Below are positions 7,673 through 17,198 of a DNA stretch of 64,000 bases, one piece after another (within the stretch, counting starts at the first letter, position 1; each line of letters begins with the position of its first letter). Below the pieces are notes generated by a model. That model searched no databases. It saw nothing but the letters and a program-made list of their open reading frames with translations, and was not told the origin of the DNA. The DNA comes from Roseomonas gilardii. GTDB lineage: Bacteria > Pseudomonadota > Alphaproteobacteria > Acetobacterales > Acetobacteraceae. Position numbers and translations under genes: made by a program. The stretch is from positions 609,001 through 673,000 of the forward strand of contig NZ_CP015583.1 in assembly GCF_001941945.1 (NCBI RefSeq), given 5' to 3'.

Positions 7673-10600
7673 ACATCGCCGCGCCCTTCATCGCCCGGCC
7701 GGTGGCGACCACGCTGCTGGCCATCGCGGTGCTGCTGGGGGGCATCCTGGGCTATCTGCGCCTGCCGGTCTCCTCACTGCCGGAGGTGGACTTCCCGACC
7801 ATCGAGGTCAGCACGCAGCTTCCCGGCGCCTCGCCGGACACGGTGGCGCTGCTGGTCTCGGCGCCGCTGGAGCGGCAGTTCGCGCAGATCTCCGGCCTGA
7901 CGGCGATGACCGCCGTCTCGGGGCCGGGGGTGAACCGGATCACGCTGCAGTTCCGGCTCGACAAGAGCATGGACACGGCCTCCCAGGACGTGCAGGCGGC
8001 GCTGGACGCGGCGCGGGGGACGCTGCCTTCCACGCTCCCCTATCCGCCGACCTACAGCAAGGTGAACCCGGCGGACCCGGCGATCATCACCCTGGCGCTG
8101 ACCTCCGACACCCTGCCCATCGCGCGGCTGAGCGACACGGCGGACACGATCCTGGCGCAGAAGCTGGCGCAGGTGAGCGGGGTGGGGCGGGTCAGCGTGC
8201 AGGGCAACATGCGCCCCGCGGTGCGGCTGCGCGTCGATCCGCAGCGCCTCGCCGCCTATGGCATCGGGCTGGAGACGGTGCGCACCGCCATCTCCAACGC
8301 CAACCAGAACTCGCCCAAGGGCACGCTGGACGGGGCGCGGCAGGCGGCCAGCATCCTGGCCAACGACCAGATCACCACGCCGGCGGAATTCGGCGACGTC
8401 ATCATCGCCTGGAAGTCCGGCGCGCCGGTGCGGCTCCGCGATGTCGGCACCTCCGTCGAGGCGCTGGAGAACGACCGCAACGGTGCCTGGTTCAACGGCC
8501 GCCCCGCCATCCTGATCGACGTGCAGCGCCAGCCGGGCGCCAATATCGTGGAGACGGTGAGCCGCATCCAGGCGCTGATGCCGGAGCTCTCGGCCACCGT
8601 CCCGGCGGGGGCGCGGCTCGCGGTCGTGTCCGACCGGACGGAGACGATCCGCGCCTCGGTGCACGAGGTGCAGCTGACCCTGGTGCTGGCCGTGGCGCTG
8701 GTGGTGGGGGTGATCTACCTCTTCCTCGGCAGCGGGCGGGCGACGCTGGTGCCGGCGGTGTCGCTGCCGCTGTCGATCATCGGCACCTTCGGCGTCATGG
8801 CGATGATGGGCTACTCGCTCGACAACCTGTCGCTGATGGCGCTGACCATCGCCACCGGCTTCGTGGTGGACGATGCGATCGTGATGATCGAGAACATCGT
8901 GCGGCTGATCGAGGAGGGAAAGAAGCCGCTGGACGCCGCCTATGAGGGGGCGCGGCAGATCGCCTTCACCATCGTCTCGCTGACCGTCTCGCTGATCGCG
9001 GTGTTCATCCCCCTGCTCTTCATGGAGGGCGTGGTCGGGCGGCTGTTCCGCGAGTTCGCCGAGACGCTGACCGCCGCCGTGCTGGTTTCCATGGTCATCT
9101 CGCTGACCCTGACGCCGATGATGTGCGCCCTGGTGCTGCGGCCCCATGCCAGGCCGGGGCTGGTGGCGCGCTGGGTGGAGAGCGGCTTCGAGCGGATGCG
9201 GCGCGGCTATGGCCGCATGCTCGCCGTCACGCTGCGGCACCAGGGGCTGACGCTGCTGGTGGCGCTGGGCACGGTGCTGCTGACCGGCTGGCTCTATATG
9301 GTGATCCCCAAGGGCTTTTTGCCGGCGCAGGACAACGGGCTGATCCAGATCACCACCGAGGCGCCGCAGGATGCCTCCTATGCCCGCGTGGCGGCCTTGC
9401 AGCAGCGGCTGGCCGAGGTGGTGCGGCAGGACCCGGCGGTCTCCTCCGTCGCGGTCACTGCCGGGGCGGGGGCGACCAACCCGGCGCAGAACACCGGCCG
9501 CATCATCGCCGTGCTGCGCCCGCGCGACGAGCGCGACGCGACGGCGCAGCAGGTGATCGCGCGGCTGCAGCCGCGGCTCGACGCGGTGCCGGGCGGCATC
9601 GCCTATCCGGTGGCGGTGCAGGACATCCAGATCGGCGCGCGGCTTTCCACCACGCAGTACCAGTACACGATGACCGATTCCGACGCGCAGCGCCTGGGCC
9701 TCTGGGCCCCGCGCGTGGTGGACCGGTTCCGCCGGATCCCCGGCCTGCGCGACGTGGCGAGCGACCAGCGCGACGACGGCGTGCGCATCGCCATCCAGGT
9801 GGACCGCGACAAGGCTTCCCGCCTCGGCGTCAGCATGGCGAACGTGGCCAATGCGCTCTACGACAATTTCGGGCAGCGGCAGATCTCCACCATCTATGGC
9901 CAGAGCAACCAGTACCGGGTGGTGATGGAGGCCTCCGATCCGGTCCGCAGCGATCCGAACATGATCGGCCAGATCCGCGTCACCGGCAGCAGCACGAGCA
10001 CCGGCACGACGGATTCCGGCACCACCACGACGACCAGCGCGGAGGTGCCGCTGGCGGAGATCGCGACCTTCACCCGCACGCGCGCGCCGCTGCTGGTGAC
10101 GCGGGAGAACCAGTTCCCCGCGGTGACGATCAGCTTCAACCTGGAGGAAGGCGCCTCGCTCGGCCAGGCGGTGGATGCGATCCATGCCGCCGAGGCCGAG
10201 ATCGGCCTGCCGGACACCGTGCAGGGCAGCTTCGGCGGCGATGTGGCGGAGTTCAACACCTCGCTGGCCGGGCAGCCCTGGCTGATCCTGGCGGCGATCA
10301 TCGTGATCTACATCACCCTGGGCGTGCTCTACGAGAGCCTGATCCACCCGGTCACCATCCTTTCCACCCTGCCTTCCGCCGGCATCGGCGCACTGCTGGC
10401 GCTGGAGCTCTGGGGGCTCGACCTGTCCGTGGTGGGGCTGATCGGCATCATCCTGCTGATGGGCATCGTGAAGAAGAACGGCATCATGGTCATCGACTTC
10501 GCGCTGGAGGCGCAGCGCGAGCGGGGGCTGTCGCCGCATGACGCTGTGGTGGAGGCCTGCCTGCTGCGCTTCCGCCCGATCATGATGACCACCGCCGCGG

Positions 10601-10812
10601 CGCTGCTCGGCGCGCTGCCGCTGGTGCTGTCCACGGGCATCGGGGCGGAGCTGCGGCTGCCGCTGGGCGTCTCCATCGTCGGCGGGCTGCTGCTGAGCCA
10701 GCTCATCACCCTCTTCACCACCCCGGCGGTCTATCTGGGGATGGAGCGGCTGCGGGCCATGGTGGCGCGCTGGCGCGGCGTGGACGGGACCTCCCCGGCG
10801 CCGGCGGAGTAG
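7669..10812 (+). CDS. RND multidrug efflux permease, MdtB-like
   Basis: The 1047-residue product is an AcrB-type proton-driven transporter with 12 transmembrane helices and two large periplasmic loops. It begins NIAAPFIARPVATTLLA, the usual first helix. TM4 carries the proton-relay pair in ATGFVVDDAIVMIEN, and TM10 carries the Lys in LLMGIVKKNGIMVIDFA. Similarity and gene order indicate the MdtB half of an MdtBC-type heteromer. The TTG start is fixed by the conserved N-terminus and the TTGA overlap. A Ser/Thr/Gly-rich insertion near residues 770-790 in the second periplasmic loop is atypical. Confidence 0.95.
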   Translation: MNIAAPFIARPVATTLLAIAVLLGGILGYLRLPVSSLPEVDFPTIEVSTQLPGASPDTVALLVSAPLERQFAQISGLTAMTAVSGPGVNRITLQFRLDKSMDTASQDVQAALDAARGTLPSTLPYPPTYSKVNPADPAIITLALTSDTLPIARLSDTADTILAQKLAQVSGVGRVSVQGNMRPAVRLRVDPQRLAAYGIGLETVRTAISNANQNSPKGTLDGARQAASILANDQITTPAEFGDVIIAWKSGAPVRLRDVGTSVEALENDRNGAWFNGRPAILIDVQRQPGANIVETVSRIQALMPELSATVPAGARLAVVSDRTETIRASVHEVQLTLVLAVALVVGVIYLFLGSGRATLVPAVSLPLSIIGTFGVMAMMGYSLDNLSLMALTIATGFVVDDAIVMIENIVRLIEEGKKPLDAAYEGARQIAFTIVSLTVSLIAVFIPLLFMEGVVGRLFREFAETLTAAVLVSMVISLTLTPMMCALVLRPHARPGLVARWVESGFERMRRGYGRMLAVTLRHQGLTLLVALGTVLLTGWLYMVIPKGFLPAQDNGLIQITTEAPQDASYARVAALQQRLAEVVRQDPAVSSVAVTAGAGATNPAQNTGRIIAVLRPRDERDATAQQVIARLQPRLDAVPGGIAYPVAVQDIQIGARLSTTQYQYTMTDSDAQRLGLWAPRVVDRFRRIPGLRDVASDQRDDGVRIAIQVDRDKASRLGVSMANVANALYDNFGQRQISTIYGQSNQYRVVMEASDPVRSDPNMIGQIRVTGSSTSTGTTDSGTTTTTSAEVPLAEIATFTRTRAPLLVTRENQFPAVTISFNLEEGASLGQAVDAIHAAEAEIGLPDTVQGSFGGDVAEFNTSLAGQPWLILAAIIVIYITLGVLYESLIHPVTILSTLPSAGIGALLALELWGLDLSVVGLIGIILLMGIVKKNGIMVIDFALEAQRERGLSPHDAVVEACLLRFRPIMMTTAAALLGALPLVLSTGIGAELRLPLGVSIVGGLLLSQLITLFTTPAVYLGMERLRAMVARWRGVDGTSPAPAE

Positions 10813-10819
10813 CGGGGCG

Positions 10820-13800
10820 GTGTTCTCGATCTCCGCCCCCTTCATCCGGCGGCCCATCGCCACCTTCCTGCTGGCGGTGGGGATGATGCTGGCGGGCGTC
10901 GTGGCCTTCGTGAAGCTGCCGGTCTCCGCCATGCCGCGCGTGGACCTGCCCACCATCTTCGTGCAGGTGAGCCAGCCCGGCGCCAACCCGGAGACGCTGG
11001 CGGCGACCGTGATCGCGCCACTGGAACGGCAGATCGGCGCGGTGGCGGGGATCACGGAGATGACCTCCTTCTCCTCCACCGGCACGGGCAACATCATCAT
11101 CCAGTTCGACATCAGCCGGACGCAGGAAAGCGCCGCGCGCGACGTGCAGGCCGCCGTGAACGCAGCGCGGCAGGACCTGCCCTCCGGCCTGCCCAACCCG
11201 CCCTCGGTGCGCAAGATCAACCCGGCGGATGCGCCGGTGATGATCCTGGCGCTGACCTCGGACACGCTGACGCAGAGCGCGCTCTACGACGTGGCGGACA
11301 GCATCGTGGCACAGCGCCTGTCGCAGGTGGACGGCGTGGCGCAGGTGCAGGTGGGCGGGGCCGACCAGCCGGCGGTGCGCGTCGCGGTGAACCCGGATGC
11401 CGTCGCGGCGGCGGGCGTGTCGCTGGAGGACGTCCGCACCGCGATCAGCAACGCCAACGTCACCCAGGCCAACGGGCTGATCGACGGGCCGGAGCAGGCG
11501 GCCTCGATCGGGCTGAACAGCCGGCTGCTCCGGGCGCGGGACTTCCAGACGCTGATCGTCAAGGCGACGGACAAGGGCGTGGTGCGGCTTTCCGCCATCG
11601 CGCGGGTCACCGACGGCAGCCGCAACCGGCGGCAGGCGGGCTTCTTCGACAGCCGGCCCTCGGTGCTGCTGCAGGTGTACAAGCAGGCCGACGCCAACGT
11701 GCTGGAGGTGGTGGACGGCGTGCGGGCCATGGAGCCGCAACTGCTGGGCTGGGTGCCGGGCGGCGTGCAGGTCAACGTGCAGAGCGACCGCTCCGGCACC
11801 ATCCGCGCCAGCGTGGAGGAGGTGGAGTTCACCCTGCTGCTCTCCATCGGCCTGGTGATCGGGGTGGTGGCGGTCTTCCTGCGGCGGCTCTCCTCGATCC
11901 TGGCGGCCAGCGCGGCGGTGCCGCTGTCCCTGCTGGCCACGCTGGTGGTGATGTGGTTCCTCGGCTATTCGCTGAACAACTTCTCGCTGATGGCGCTGAC
12001 CATCGCGGTGGGCTTCGTGGTGGACGATGCCATCGTGATGATCGAGAACGTCTCCCGCCTGCGCGAGCGCGGGATGGGGCCGGTCGAGGCGGCGCTGGAA
12101 GGAGCGCGGGAGATCGGCTTCACCATCGTCTCCATCACCGTCTCGCTGGTGGCGGTCTTCCTGCCGCTGCTGGCCATGGGCGGCGTGGTCGGGCGCATCT
12201 TCCGGGAGTTCTCGGTGACGCTCGCGGTGGCGGTGCTGGTCTCGGGCGTGCTGTCGCTGACGCTGACGCCGATGATCACGGCGCATTTCGGCGGTGCCGG
12301 GCCGGAACACCCGCCGGGCCTCCTGGCGCGGGGCTTCGAGCGGGCGCTGGATGCCCTGATCGGCTTCTATCTGCGCACGCTGCGCGTGGTGCTGCATTTC
12401 CGGCGCACCGCGCTGCTGGCCACGATCGGCTTCGTGGCACTGACCATCTGGCTCTACATGGTCGTGCCCAAGAGCTTCTTTCCGGAGCAGGACACCGGCC
12501 TGATCCAGGGCTCCAGCCAGGCCGCGCCCGATACCTCCTTCGACCGGATGCTGGGGCTGCAGCAGCGGGTTGGCGAGATCATCGCGGCGGACCCGGCGGT
12601 GGCCAGCATCGGCACCACCATCGGCTCCGGCTTCAACGGCGGCACCAATTCCGGCTCCATCTTCATCCAGCTCAAGCCGCGCGAGGAGCGCAACGTCACC
12701 GCCGCCCAGGTGATCGACCGGCTGCGTGCGCCGCTCAGCCGCATCCCCGGCGTGAACGTCTTCATGCGGTCGCAGCAGGACCTTTTCATCGGCGGCCGTG
12801 GCGGCAACGCACAGTATTCCTACGTGATGCTGGGCACGGATATCGGGGAGCTGCGCGACTGGACCGAGAACATGGTCCGCAAGCTGCGCACCGTGCCGGG
12901 CATCACCGACGTGTCCTCGGACCAGGAAAGCGCGGGGCTGGTGGAACGGCTGATCATCGACCGCGACGCCGCGGCGCGCCTGGGCGTGGGGGTGGAGGAC
13001 ATCAGCTCCGCCTTCAACAACGCCTTCGCGCAGCGGCAGGTCTCCACCATCTACATGTCCCGCAACCAGTACCGCGTGGTGCTGGAAATCACCCCCTCCC
13101 TGCAGCAGAGCGCAACACAGTTCGACCGCGTCTTCGTGCCCGGGCGTGACGGGCCGGTGCCGCTGCTGTCCGTGGCGAAGGTGCGGCGGGAAACGGCGCC
13201 GCTGCGCGTGACGCATCGCAGCCAGTTCCCGGCCACCACCATCACCTTCAACCTCGCCGAAGGCATCTCGCTGAGCCAGGCGCAGGCGCTGGTGGCCCAG
13301 GCGGAGCGGGAGATCATGCTGCCCGCCGGCATCCGCACCCAGTATGGCGGCAATGCCGCCGCCTTCCAGGATTTCGAGAGCTCGCAGCCGTTGCTGATCC
13401 TGGCGGCGCTGGTCTCGATCTATATTGTGCTGGGCGTGCTCTACGAGAGCTACATCCATCCGCTGACGATCCTCTCCACCCTGCCCACGGCGGGGCTGGG
13501 CGCGCTGCTGGCACTGCTGGTCACCGGGACCTCCTTCAGCGTCGTGGCGCTGATCGGCGTGATCCTGCTGATGGGCATCGTGAAGAAGAACGCGATCATG
13601 CTGGTGGATTTCGCGCTGTCGCATGAGCGGGAGGAGGGCGCGTCGAGCGAGGAATCCATCCTGGCCGCCTGCCGCGACCGCTTCCGCCCGATCCTGATGA
13701 CGACGCTGGCCGCGCTGTTCGGCGCGCTGCCGCTGGCGCTGGGCAGCGGGGTCGGGGCGGAGCTGCGGCAGCCGCTCGGCATCTCCATCATCGGCGGGCT

Positions 13801-13918
13801 GATCCTGTCGCAGCTGCTCACGCTCTACACCACGCCGGTGATCTACCTGGCGCTGGACCGCTGGCGGCTGCGTGGGCGACGCGATCCGGGGCCAGCGCGG
13901 CTGCATCCGGCGGAGTAG
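10820..13918 (+). CDS. RND multidrug efflux permease, MdtC-like
   Basis: This is the second, distinct RND permease of the operon, 1032 residues long and starting with GTG 7 bases after the first. It has the same architecture, with TM4 motif AVGFVVDDAIVMIENV and TM10 motif LLMGIVKKNAIMLVDFA. Two non-identical permeases behind one adaptor are the signature of MdtBC-type pumps, which assemble as a 2:1 heterotrimer in E. coli. Both copies keep the Asp pair and Lys of the proton pathway, so neither looks inactive. Substrates cannot be read from the sequence. Confidence 0.95.
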   Translation: MFSISAPFIRRPIATFLLAVGMMLAGVVAFVKLPVSAMPRVDLPTIFVQVSQPGANPETLAATVIAPLERQIGAVAGITEMTSFSSTGTGNIIIQFDISRTQESAARDVQAAVNAARQDLPSGLPNPPSVRKINPADAPVMILALTSDTLTQSALYDVADSIVAQRLSQVDGVAQVQVGGADQPAVRVAVNPDAVAAAGVSLEDVRTAISNANVTQANGLIDGPEQAASIGLNSRLLRARDFQTLIVKATDKGVVRLSAIARVTDGSRNRRQAGFFDSRPSVLLQVYKQADANVLEVVDGVRAMEPQLLGWVPGGVQVNVQSDRSGTIRASVEEVEFTLLLSIGLVIGVVAVFLRRLSSILAASAAVPLSLLATLVVMWFLGYSLNNFSLMALTIAVGFVVDDAIVMIENVSRLRERGMGPVEAALEGAREIGFTIVSITVSLVAVFLPLLAMGGVVGRIFREFSVTLAVAVLVSGVLSLTLTPMITAHFGGAGPEHPPGLLARGFERALDALIGFYLRTLRVVLHFRRTALLATIGFVALTIWLYMVVPKSFFPEQDTGLIQGSSQAAPDTSFDRMLGLQQRVGEIIAADPAVASIGTTIGSGFNGGTNSGSIFIQLKPREERNVTAAQVIDRLRAPLSRIPGVNVFMRSQQDLFIGGRGGNAQYSYVMLGTDIGELRDWTENMVRKLRTVPGITDVSSDQESAGLVERLIIDRDAAARLGVGVEDISSAFNNAFAQRQVSTIYMSRNQYRVVLEITPSLQQSATQFDRVFVPGRDGPVPLLSVAKVRRETAPLRVTHRSQFPATTITFNLAEGISLSQAQALVAQAEREIMLPAGIRTQYGGNAAAFQDFESSQPLLILAALVSIYIVLGVLYESYIHPLTILSTLPTAGLGALLALLVTGTSFSVVALIGVILLMGIVKKNAIMLVDFALSHEREEGASSEESILAACRDRFRPILMTTLAALFGALPLALGSGVGAELRQPLGISIIGGLILSQLLTLYTTPVIYLALDRWRLRGRRDPGPARLHPAE

Positions 13919-14136
13919 CGTCCGGGGACGGGCCCATAGGGCGCGCCGTCCTCTCCGCACAGGGCTGGGCTGCGCCATGCGGGACTAGGCCGGTTTTCCG
14001 GATGGGGCGCATGATCGTTTGACAGGGCGCGGCGATTTCCGGCCCCCTGTCACGCGGATCATTGCTTCGTGAGACCTGCCATGCCCGGACGCCCTCCGTA
14101 CCATCCGATCGCCTGCCGCCGCGGAGGGCGCCAGCC

Positions 14137-15435
14137 ATGAGGATCTGCGTCCTGGGGGCCGGCATCGCCGGCCTGGCGGCGGCCTATCACCTCGGGCGGG
14201 ACGGGCACGAGGTTACGGTGCTGGACCGCGAGGCCGGGCCGGGGCTGGGCACCAGCAAGGCGAATGGAGGTCAGCTCAGCTACTCCTATGTCGCGCCCCT
14301 GGCGGCGCCGGGCGTGGCGCGCAAGGGCATGCACTGGATCCTCGACGGCGAGGCGCCGCTGCGGCTGAAGCCGCAGGCCGATCCCCGGCTCTGGCGCTGG
14401 CTGAAGGCCTTCCTGCGGGCCTCGCGGCGCGAGGTGTACGAGCAGGGCACGCGGGAGATGCTGGCGCTCGCCTATCACAGCCGCGGCGTGCTCGATGCGA
14501 TGATGGCACGCGATCCGCTGGATTTCTCCTGGCGGCAGAACGGCAAGCTGGTGGTGTTCCGCGACGAGGGCGACCTGCGCGGCGCGGCCTCGCTGGTGGC
14601 CTACCAGGCGCGGTACGGCGCGAAGCAGCAGGTGCTGGATGCCCGCGAATGCCTGGCGCTGGAGCCCGCGCTGCGCGACACGGCGGAGAAGCTGGCGGGC
14701 GGCGTCTTCACGCCGGACGAGGCGGTGGGCGACGCGCACGGATTCTGCGAGGCGCTACGCGGCGTGCTGCGGGGCTGGCCGAACATCCGCTTCCGCTTCA
14801 ACCATCCGGTGACGGCGCTGCGCCTGCGGAACGGCGCGGTGGTCGCGGCGGAAAGCCCGGCGGGGCTGGTGGAGGCAGATGCCTTCGTCCTGTCCTCCGG
14901 CATCGGGGCGCTGTCGCTGGCCGAGCCGCTGGGGCTGATGCTGCCGCTCTATCCGCTCAAGGGCTACAGCCTGACCGTGCCGACGCGGGCAGGGGACCTG
15001 CCGCCGGAGATCAGCATCACCGACGCGCACCACAAGGTGGTCTATGCGCTGCTGGACCGGGCGGCGAAGAGCGCCGAGGGGCGGCTGCGCGTGGCGGGAA
15101 TGGTGGATCTCGTCGGCTTCGCCACGGATCTGGTGCAGCGCCGGCTCGATACGCTGACGCGGCAGGCGCGGGAGGTCTTCCCCGCCGCCGCCGACTGGCC
15201 GCGCGCGCAGCCCTGGGCTGGCCTGCGCCCCGCAACGCCGGACTGGAAGCCGATCCTGGGGCCGAGCGGGATCGACGGGCTTTGGCTCAACCTCGGCCAT
15301 GGCGGTCTGGGCTTCACCATCGGCTGCGGCACGGGCGAGTTGCTGGCGTCGATGATCGTGGGGCGTGAGACGGGAATTCCGGCGGAGCCCTATGCCCTGG
15401 GGCGGGTGGCGCGGGCTGTGGGCGTGGCGGCATGA
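14137..15435 (+). CDS. dadA: D-amino-acid dehydrogenase, DadA-like FAD enzyme
   Basis: The 432-residue flavoprotein fits the DadA family, which oxidises D-amino acids to 2-oxo acids and feeds electrons to the respiratory chain. It starts MRICVLGAGIAGLAAAYHL, the GxGxxG dinucleotide-binding motif, and has a second FAD contact near the end (LWLNLGHGGLGFTIGCGTG). The length matches DadA (about 415-435 residues). The ATG follows GGAGGG; the frame upstream to 14062 looks non-coding. Other DAO-fold oxidases are possible, but the GGQLSYSY segment near residue 47 is typical of DadA. It stands alone, with no alanine racemase nearby. Confidence 0.88.
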   Translation: MRICVLGAGIAGLAAAYHLGRDGHEVTVLDREAGPGLGTSKANGGQLSYSYVAPLAAPGVARKGMHWILDGEAPLRLKPQADPRLWRWLKAFLRASRREVYEQGTREMLALAYHSRGVLDAMMARDPLDFSWRQNGKLVVFRDEGDLRGAASLVAYQARYGAKQQVLDARECLALEPALRDTAEKLAGGVFTPDEAVGDAHGFCEALRGVLRGWPNIRFRFNHPVTALRLRNGAVVAAESPAGLVEADAFVLSSGIGALSLAEPLGLMLPLYPLKGYSLTVPTRAGDLPPEISITDAHHKVVYALLDRAAKSAEGRLRVAGMVDLVGFATDLVQRRLDTLTRQAREVFPAAADWPRAQPWAGLRPATPDWKPILGPSGIDGLWLNLGHGGLGFTIGCGTGELLASMIVGRETGIPAEPYALGRVARAVGVAA

Positions 15436-15553
15436 TACTGGCCGTGAAAAAGCTCCGACTTTCGTGGCCCCGTTCCCCTGATTGTCCGGTACCGGTCCGC
15501 ATGGTTGTCTCGCACAGATCAGCCATAGGTGCGTCCTGCGCTGGATCAGGTGA

Positions 15554-16723
15554 TCAGGCGCCCTGCGCCTGTCCTTTGCCATAGTCGAACTTGGGCATGA
15601 GGTAGCCGAGCTGGCTGATGCCGGTGAGTGCCACGAGCTGCTCCGGCACATCCCACAGGGAACCTTCCAGCGCGCTCTTCCAGACGAAGAGCGCGATGAG
15701 GAGCACTGTCCAGAACAGCATCTGCGCCCTCGATATGGAAAGCTCTGCGGGCTTGTCGTAGGGAAAATTGCGGATGAGGTCCGATAGGCTTGGCTTTGCC
15801 GGTAGTGACGGTCGCTGGTTCGGGGCAGGTGGCGGCCCGTCCGAAGCTAGGTAACTCATGCCGCCGGTCACCAAGGAAAGGCCCATAAGGACGACCAGGG
15901 TGTTGGGCACCGACGGAACCTCGACCCGGATGAGGCCGTAGAAGAAGACCGCCGCGCCGATCGCAAGCGTCCAGAGGGCGAGTTGGACCTTGGAGAGCGA
16001 AAGATGACCATCGGTGGAACAGAGCAGGTAGAAAAGCGCCTCGTCGGCGGCCGGGGCCACGGGGCCGGGCGCCCTGGGCCTGCGGAGAAGATCGCGCGCA
16101 ATCCTGCGAGCCCAGCCGGGCGGTCTGGCCATGGCGAAGATGAGAGCGACCAGCGACAGGATCACCGTCAGCGTCCAGAACCAAGCCTGCACGGGCTGGC
16201 CTATATTGACTCGAGGGCCGATCGCCTGGACCGGTGGGTCGGCCGCTTCCGCTTCTGTGGCGTTTTCCTTGGCGTTCCAGCGAAGGACAGGCTCGACCCG
16301 GCGCATCGGCTTGTACCATTCGATCGGATAGGGCCGCAGGTCAAACAGGAGTACCGTGCCGCAACGGGTGATGCTCTGCCCTTCGGCTTTCACCGTCGCG
16401 ATCTGGTTGGGCACGACGAGAAGGGGCTTCAGCGGCATGTCTTCGCCAGACAGGGCTTCCGTGATGGCATGAGGCGCACGGAGCAGGAGGTGGGGCGCAT
16501 TGGCCAAGGTCACCCTGGTGTCCACAAAGACCTGGAACGGCGCCGAGGTGAGTTGCCCATCCTTCAGGCTCATCGAGATGCCGTTCCGGGTTTCCGTGGC
16601 CGTGCACTGGGACCGCGCGGAAGACGGCAGAAGCAGAGCGAATGCCAAGCCGAGGAGTAGGAGCCAAGTTCGCCATGCGGACGAATGCCTGGCTATGAAC
16701 CGGGCGTTGGAGAGAATGCGCAT
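15554..16723 (-). CDS. Hypothetical membrane protein with two repeated membrane modules
   Basis: I do not recognise the family of this 389-residue protein. It has an N-terminal signal-like segment, an extracytoplasmic domain to about residue 165, and a transmembrane helix near residues 177-197. Two similar modules follow, each opening with a Ser-Leu-Ser/Ile-Ser...Q...LWT/FWT pattern. The first is LSLSKVQLALWTLAIGAA (about 245) and the second LSISRAQMLFWTVLLIAL (about 330). GC content is visibly lower than in neighbouring genes, which suggests acquisition from elsewhere. Start at 16723 is ATG; a GTG 45 bases upstream is also possible. Confidence 0.72.
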   Translation of the reverse strand: MRILSNARFIARHSSAWRTWLLLLGLAFALLLPSSARSQCTATETRNGISMSLKDGQLTSAPFQVFVDTRVTLANAPHLLLRAPHAITEALSGEDMPLKPLLVVPNQIATVKAEGQSITRCGTVLLFDLRPYPIEWYKPMRRVEPVLRWNAKENATEAEAADPPVQAIGPRVNIGQPVQAWFWTLTVILSLVALIFAMARPPGWARRIARDLLRRPRAPGPVAPAADEALFYLLCSTDGHLSLSKVQLALWTLAIGAAVFFYGLIRVEVPSVPNTLVVLMGLSLVTGGMSYLASDGPPPAPNQRPSLPAKPSLSDLIRNFPYDKPAELSISRAQMLFWTVLLIALFVWKSALEGSLWDVPEQLVALTGISQLGYLMPKFDYGKGQAQGA

Positions 16724-16768
16724 TCGAAGGAGCCCTGTTGCCGGACCCGGCACAGGGAAATCTAGCAC

Positions 16769-16951
16769 CCAGGCGATGGCGGGGCAGCTATTAGTTTTGA
16801 TATAGGAACAAATAGACTGGCTCAGCCAGGGGCGGGCTCAGGTGGTCAGCCCCGGGACTCGGCCTCCGCCATCCGCTCGCGGCGGGAGAGAAGGTGCGTG
16901 CGAGATGTCCCGGCCAGGACGCCCTGCACCGGCTACATCATCCGCCACAGC
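16769..16951. other. AT-rich intergenic region upstream of the repeat-module gene
   Basis: The stretch around 16788-16822 is markedly AT-rich for this genome and probably contains the promoter of the minus-strand gene ending at 15554. I cannot fix -35 and -10 elements with confidence. Confidence 0.4.
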
Positions 16952-17152
16952 TCAGCGGCGGGACTTGCCGCGCTCGATCTCGCGCTCCAGGGCGCTGCGC
17001 TCGGTCTGGCCGGAGCGGCGGGCGATCTCGCGCACGATGGCGGGGGAAACGCGGTGGCGCTTGGCCAGATAGGCGATGGTGTCCTCCAGGCCCTCCGGCG
17101 GGGCTGCCGGTTCCGCGGCGGGTTTGGGCTTCGGCTTGGTCTGCTGGGACAC
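16952..17152 (-). CDS. Small protein resembling DUF3606
   Basis: This 66-residue protein has a Lys/Pro-rich N-terminus and a helical core, LEDTIAYLAKRHRVSPAIVREIARR. The core resembles the short helical DUF3606 domain found in stress-associated small proteins of Proteobacteria. The start is GTG with only a weak ribosome site. It is the third of three small genes on the minus strand headed by cspA, 46 bases after its neighbour. The molecular function is unknown. Confidence 0.6.
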   Translation of the reverse strand: MSQQTKPKPKPAAEPAAPPEGLEDTIAYLAKRHRVSPAIVREIARRSGQTERSALEREIERGKSRR

Positions 17153-17198
17153 GGGACTGCACCTGGAAGAGAGGAAGAGGGGAAGACCGGGTGGAATG

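Noticed and set aside
7774-11265. Minus-strand open frame of 1163 codons opposite the first RND permease
   Set aside because: Same cause: high third-position GC removes stop codons on the opposite strand. No domain is visible.
10715-13978. Minus-strand open frame of 1087 codons opposite the second RND permease
   Set aside because: It is the antisense shadow of a clearly conserved gene. Its sequence is His/Arg/Gln/Asp-rich, as expected from high-GC codons read in reverse.
14062-14136. Upstream extension of the DadA-like gene
   Set aside because: The 25 extra residues are not conserved, and GGAGGG sits before the ATG at 14137.
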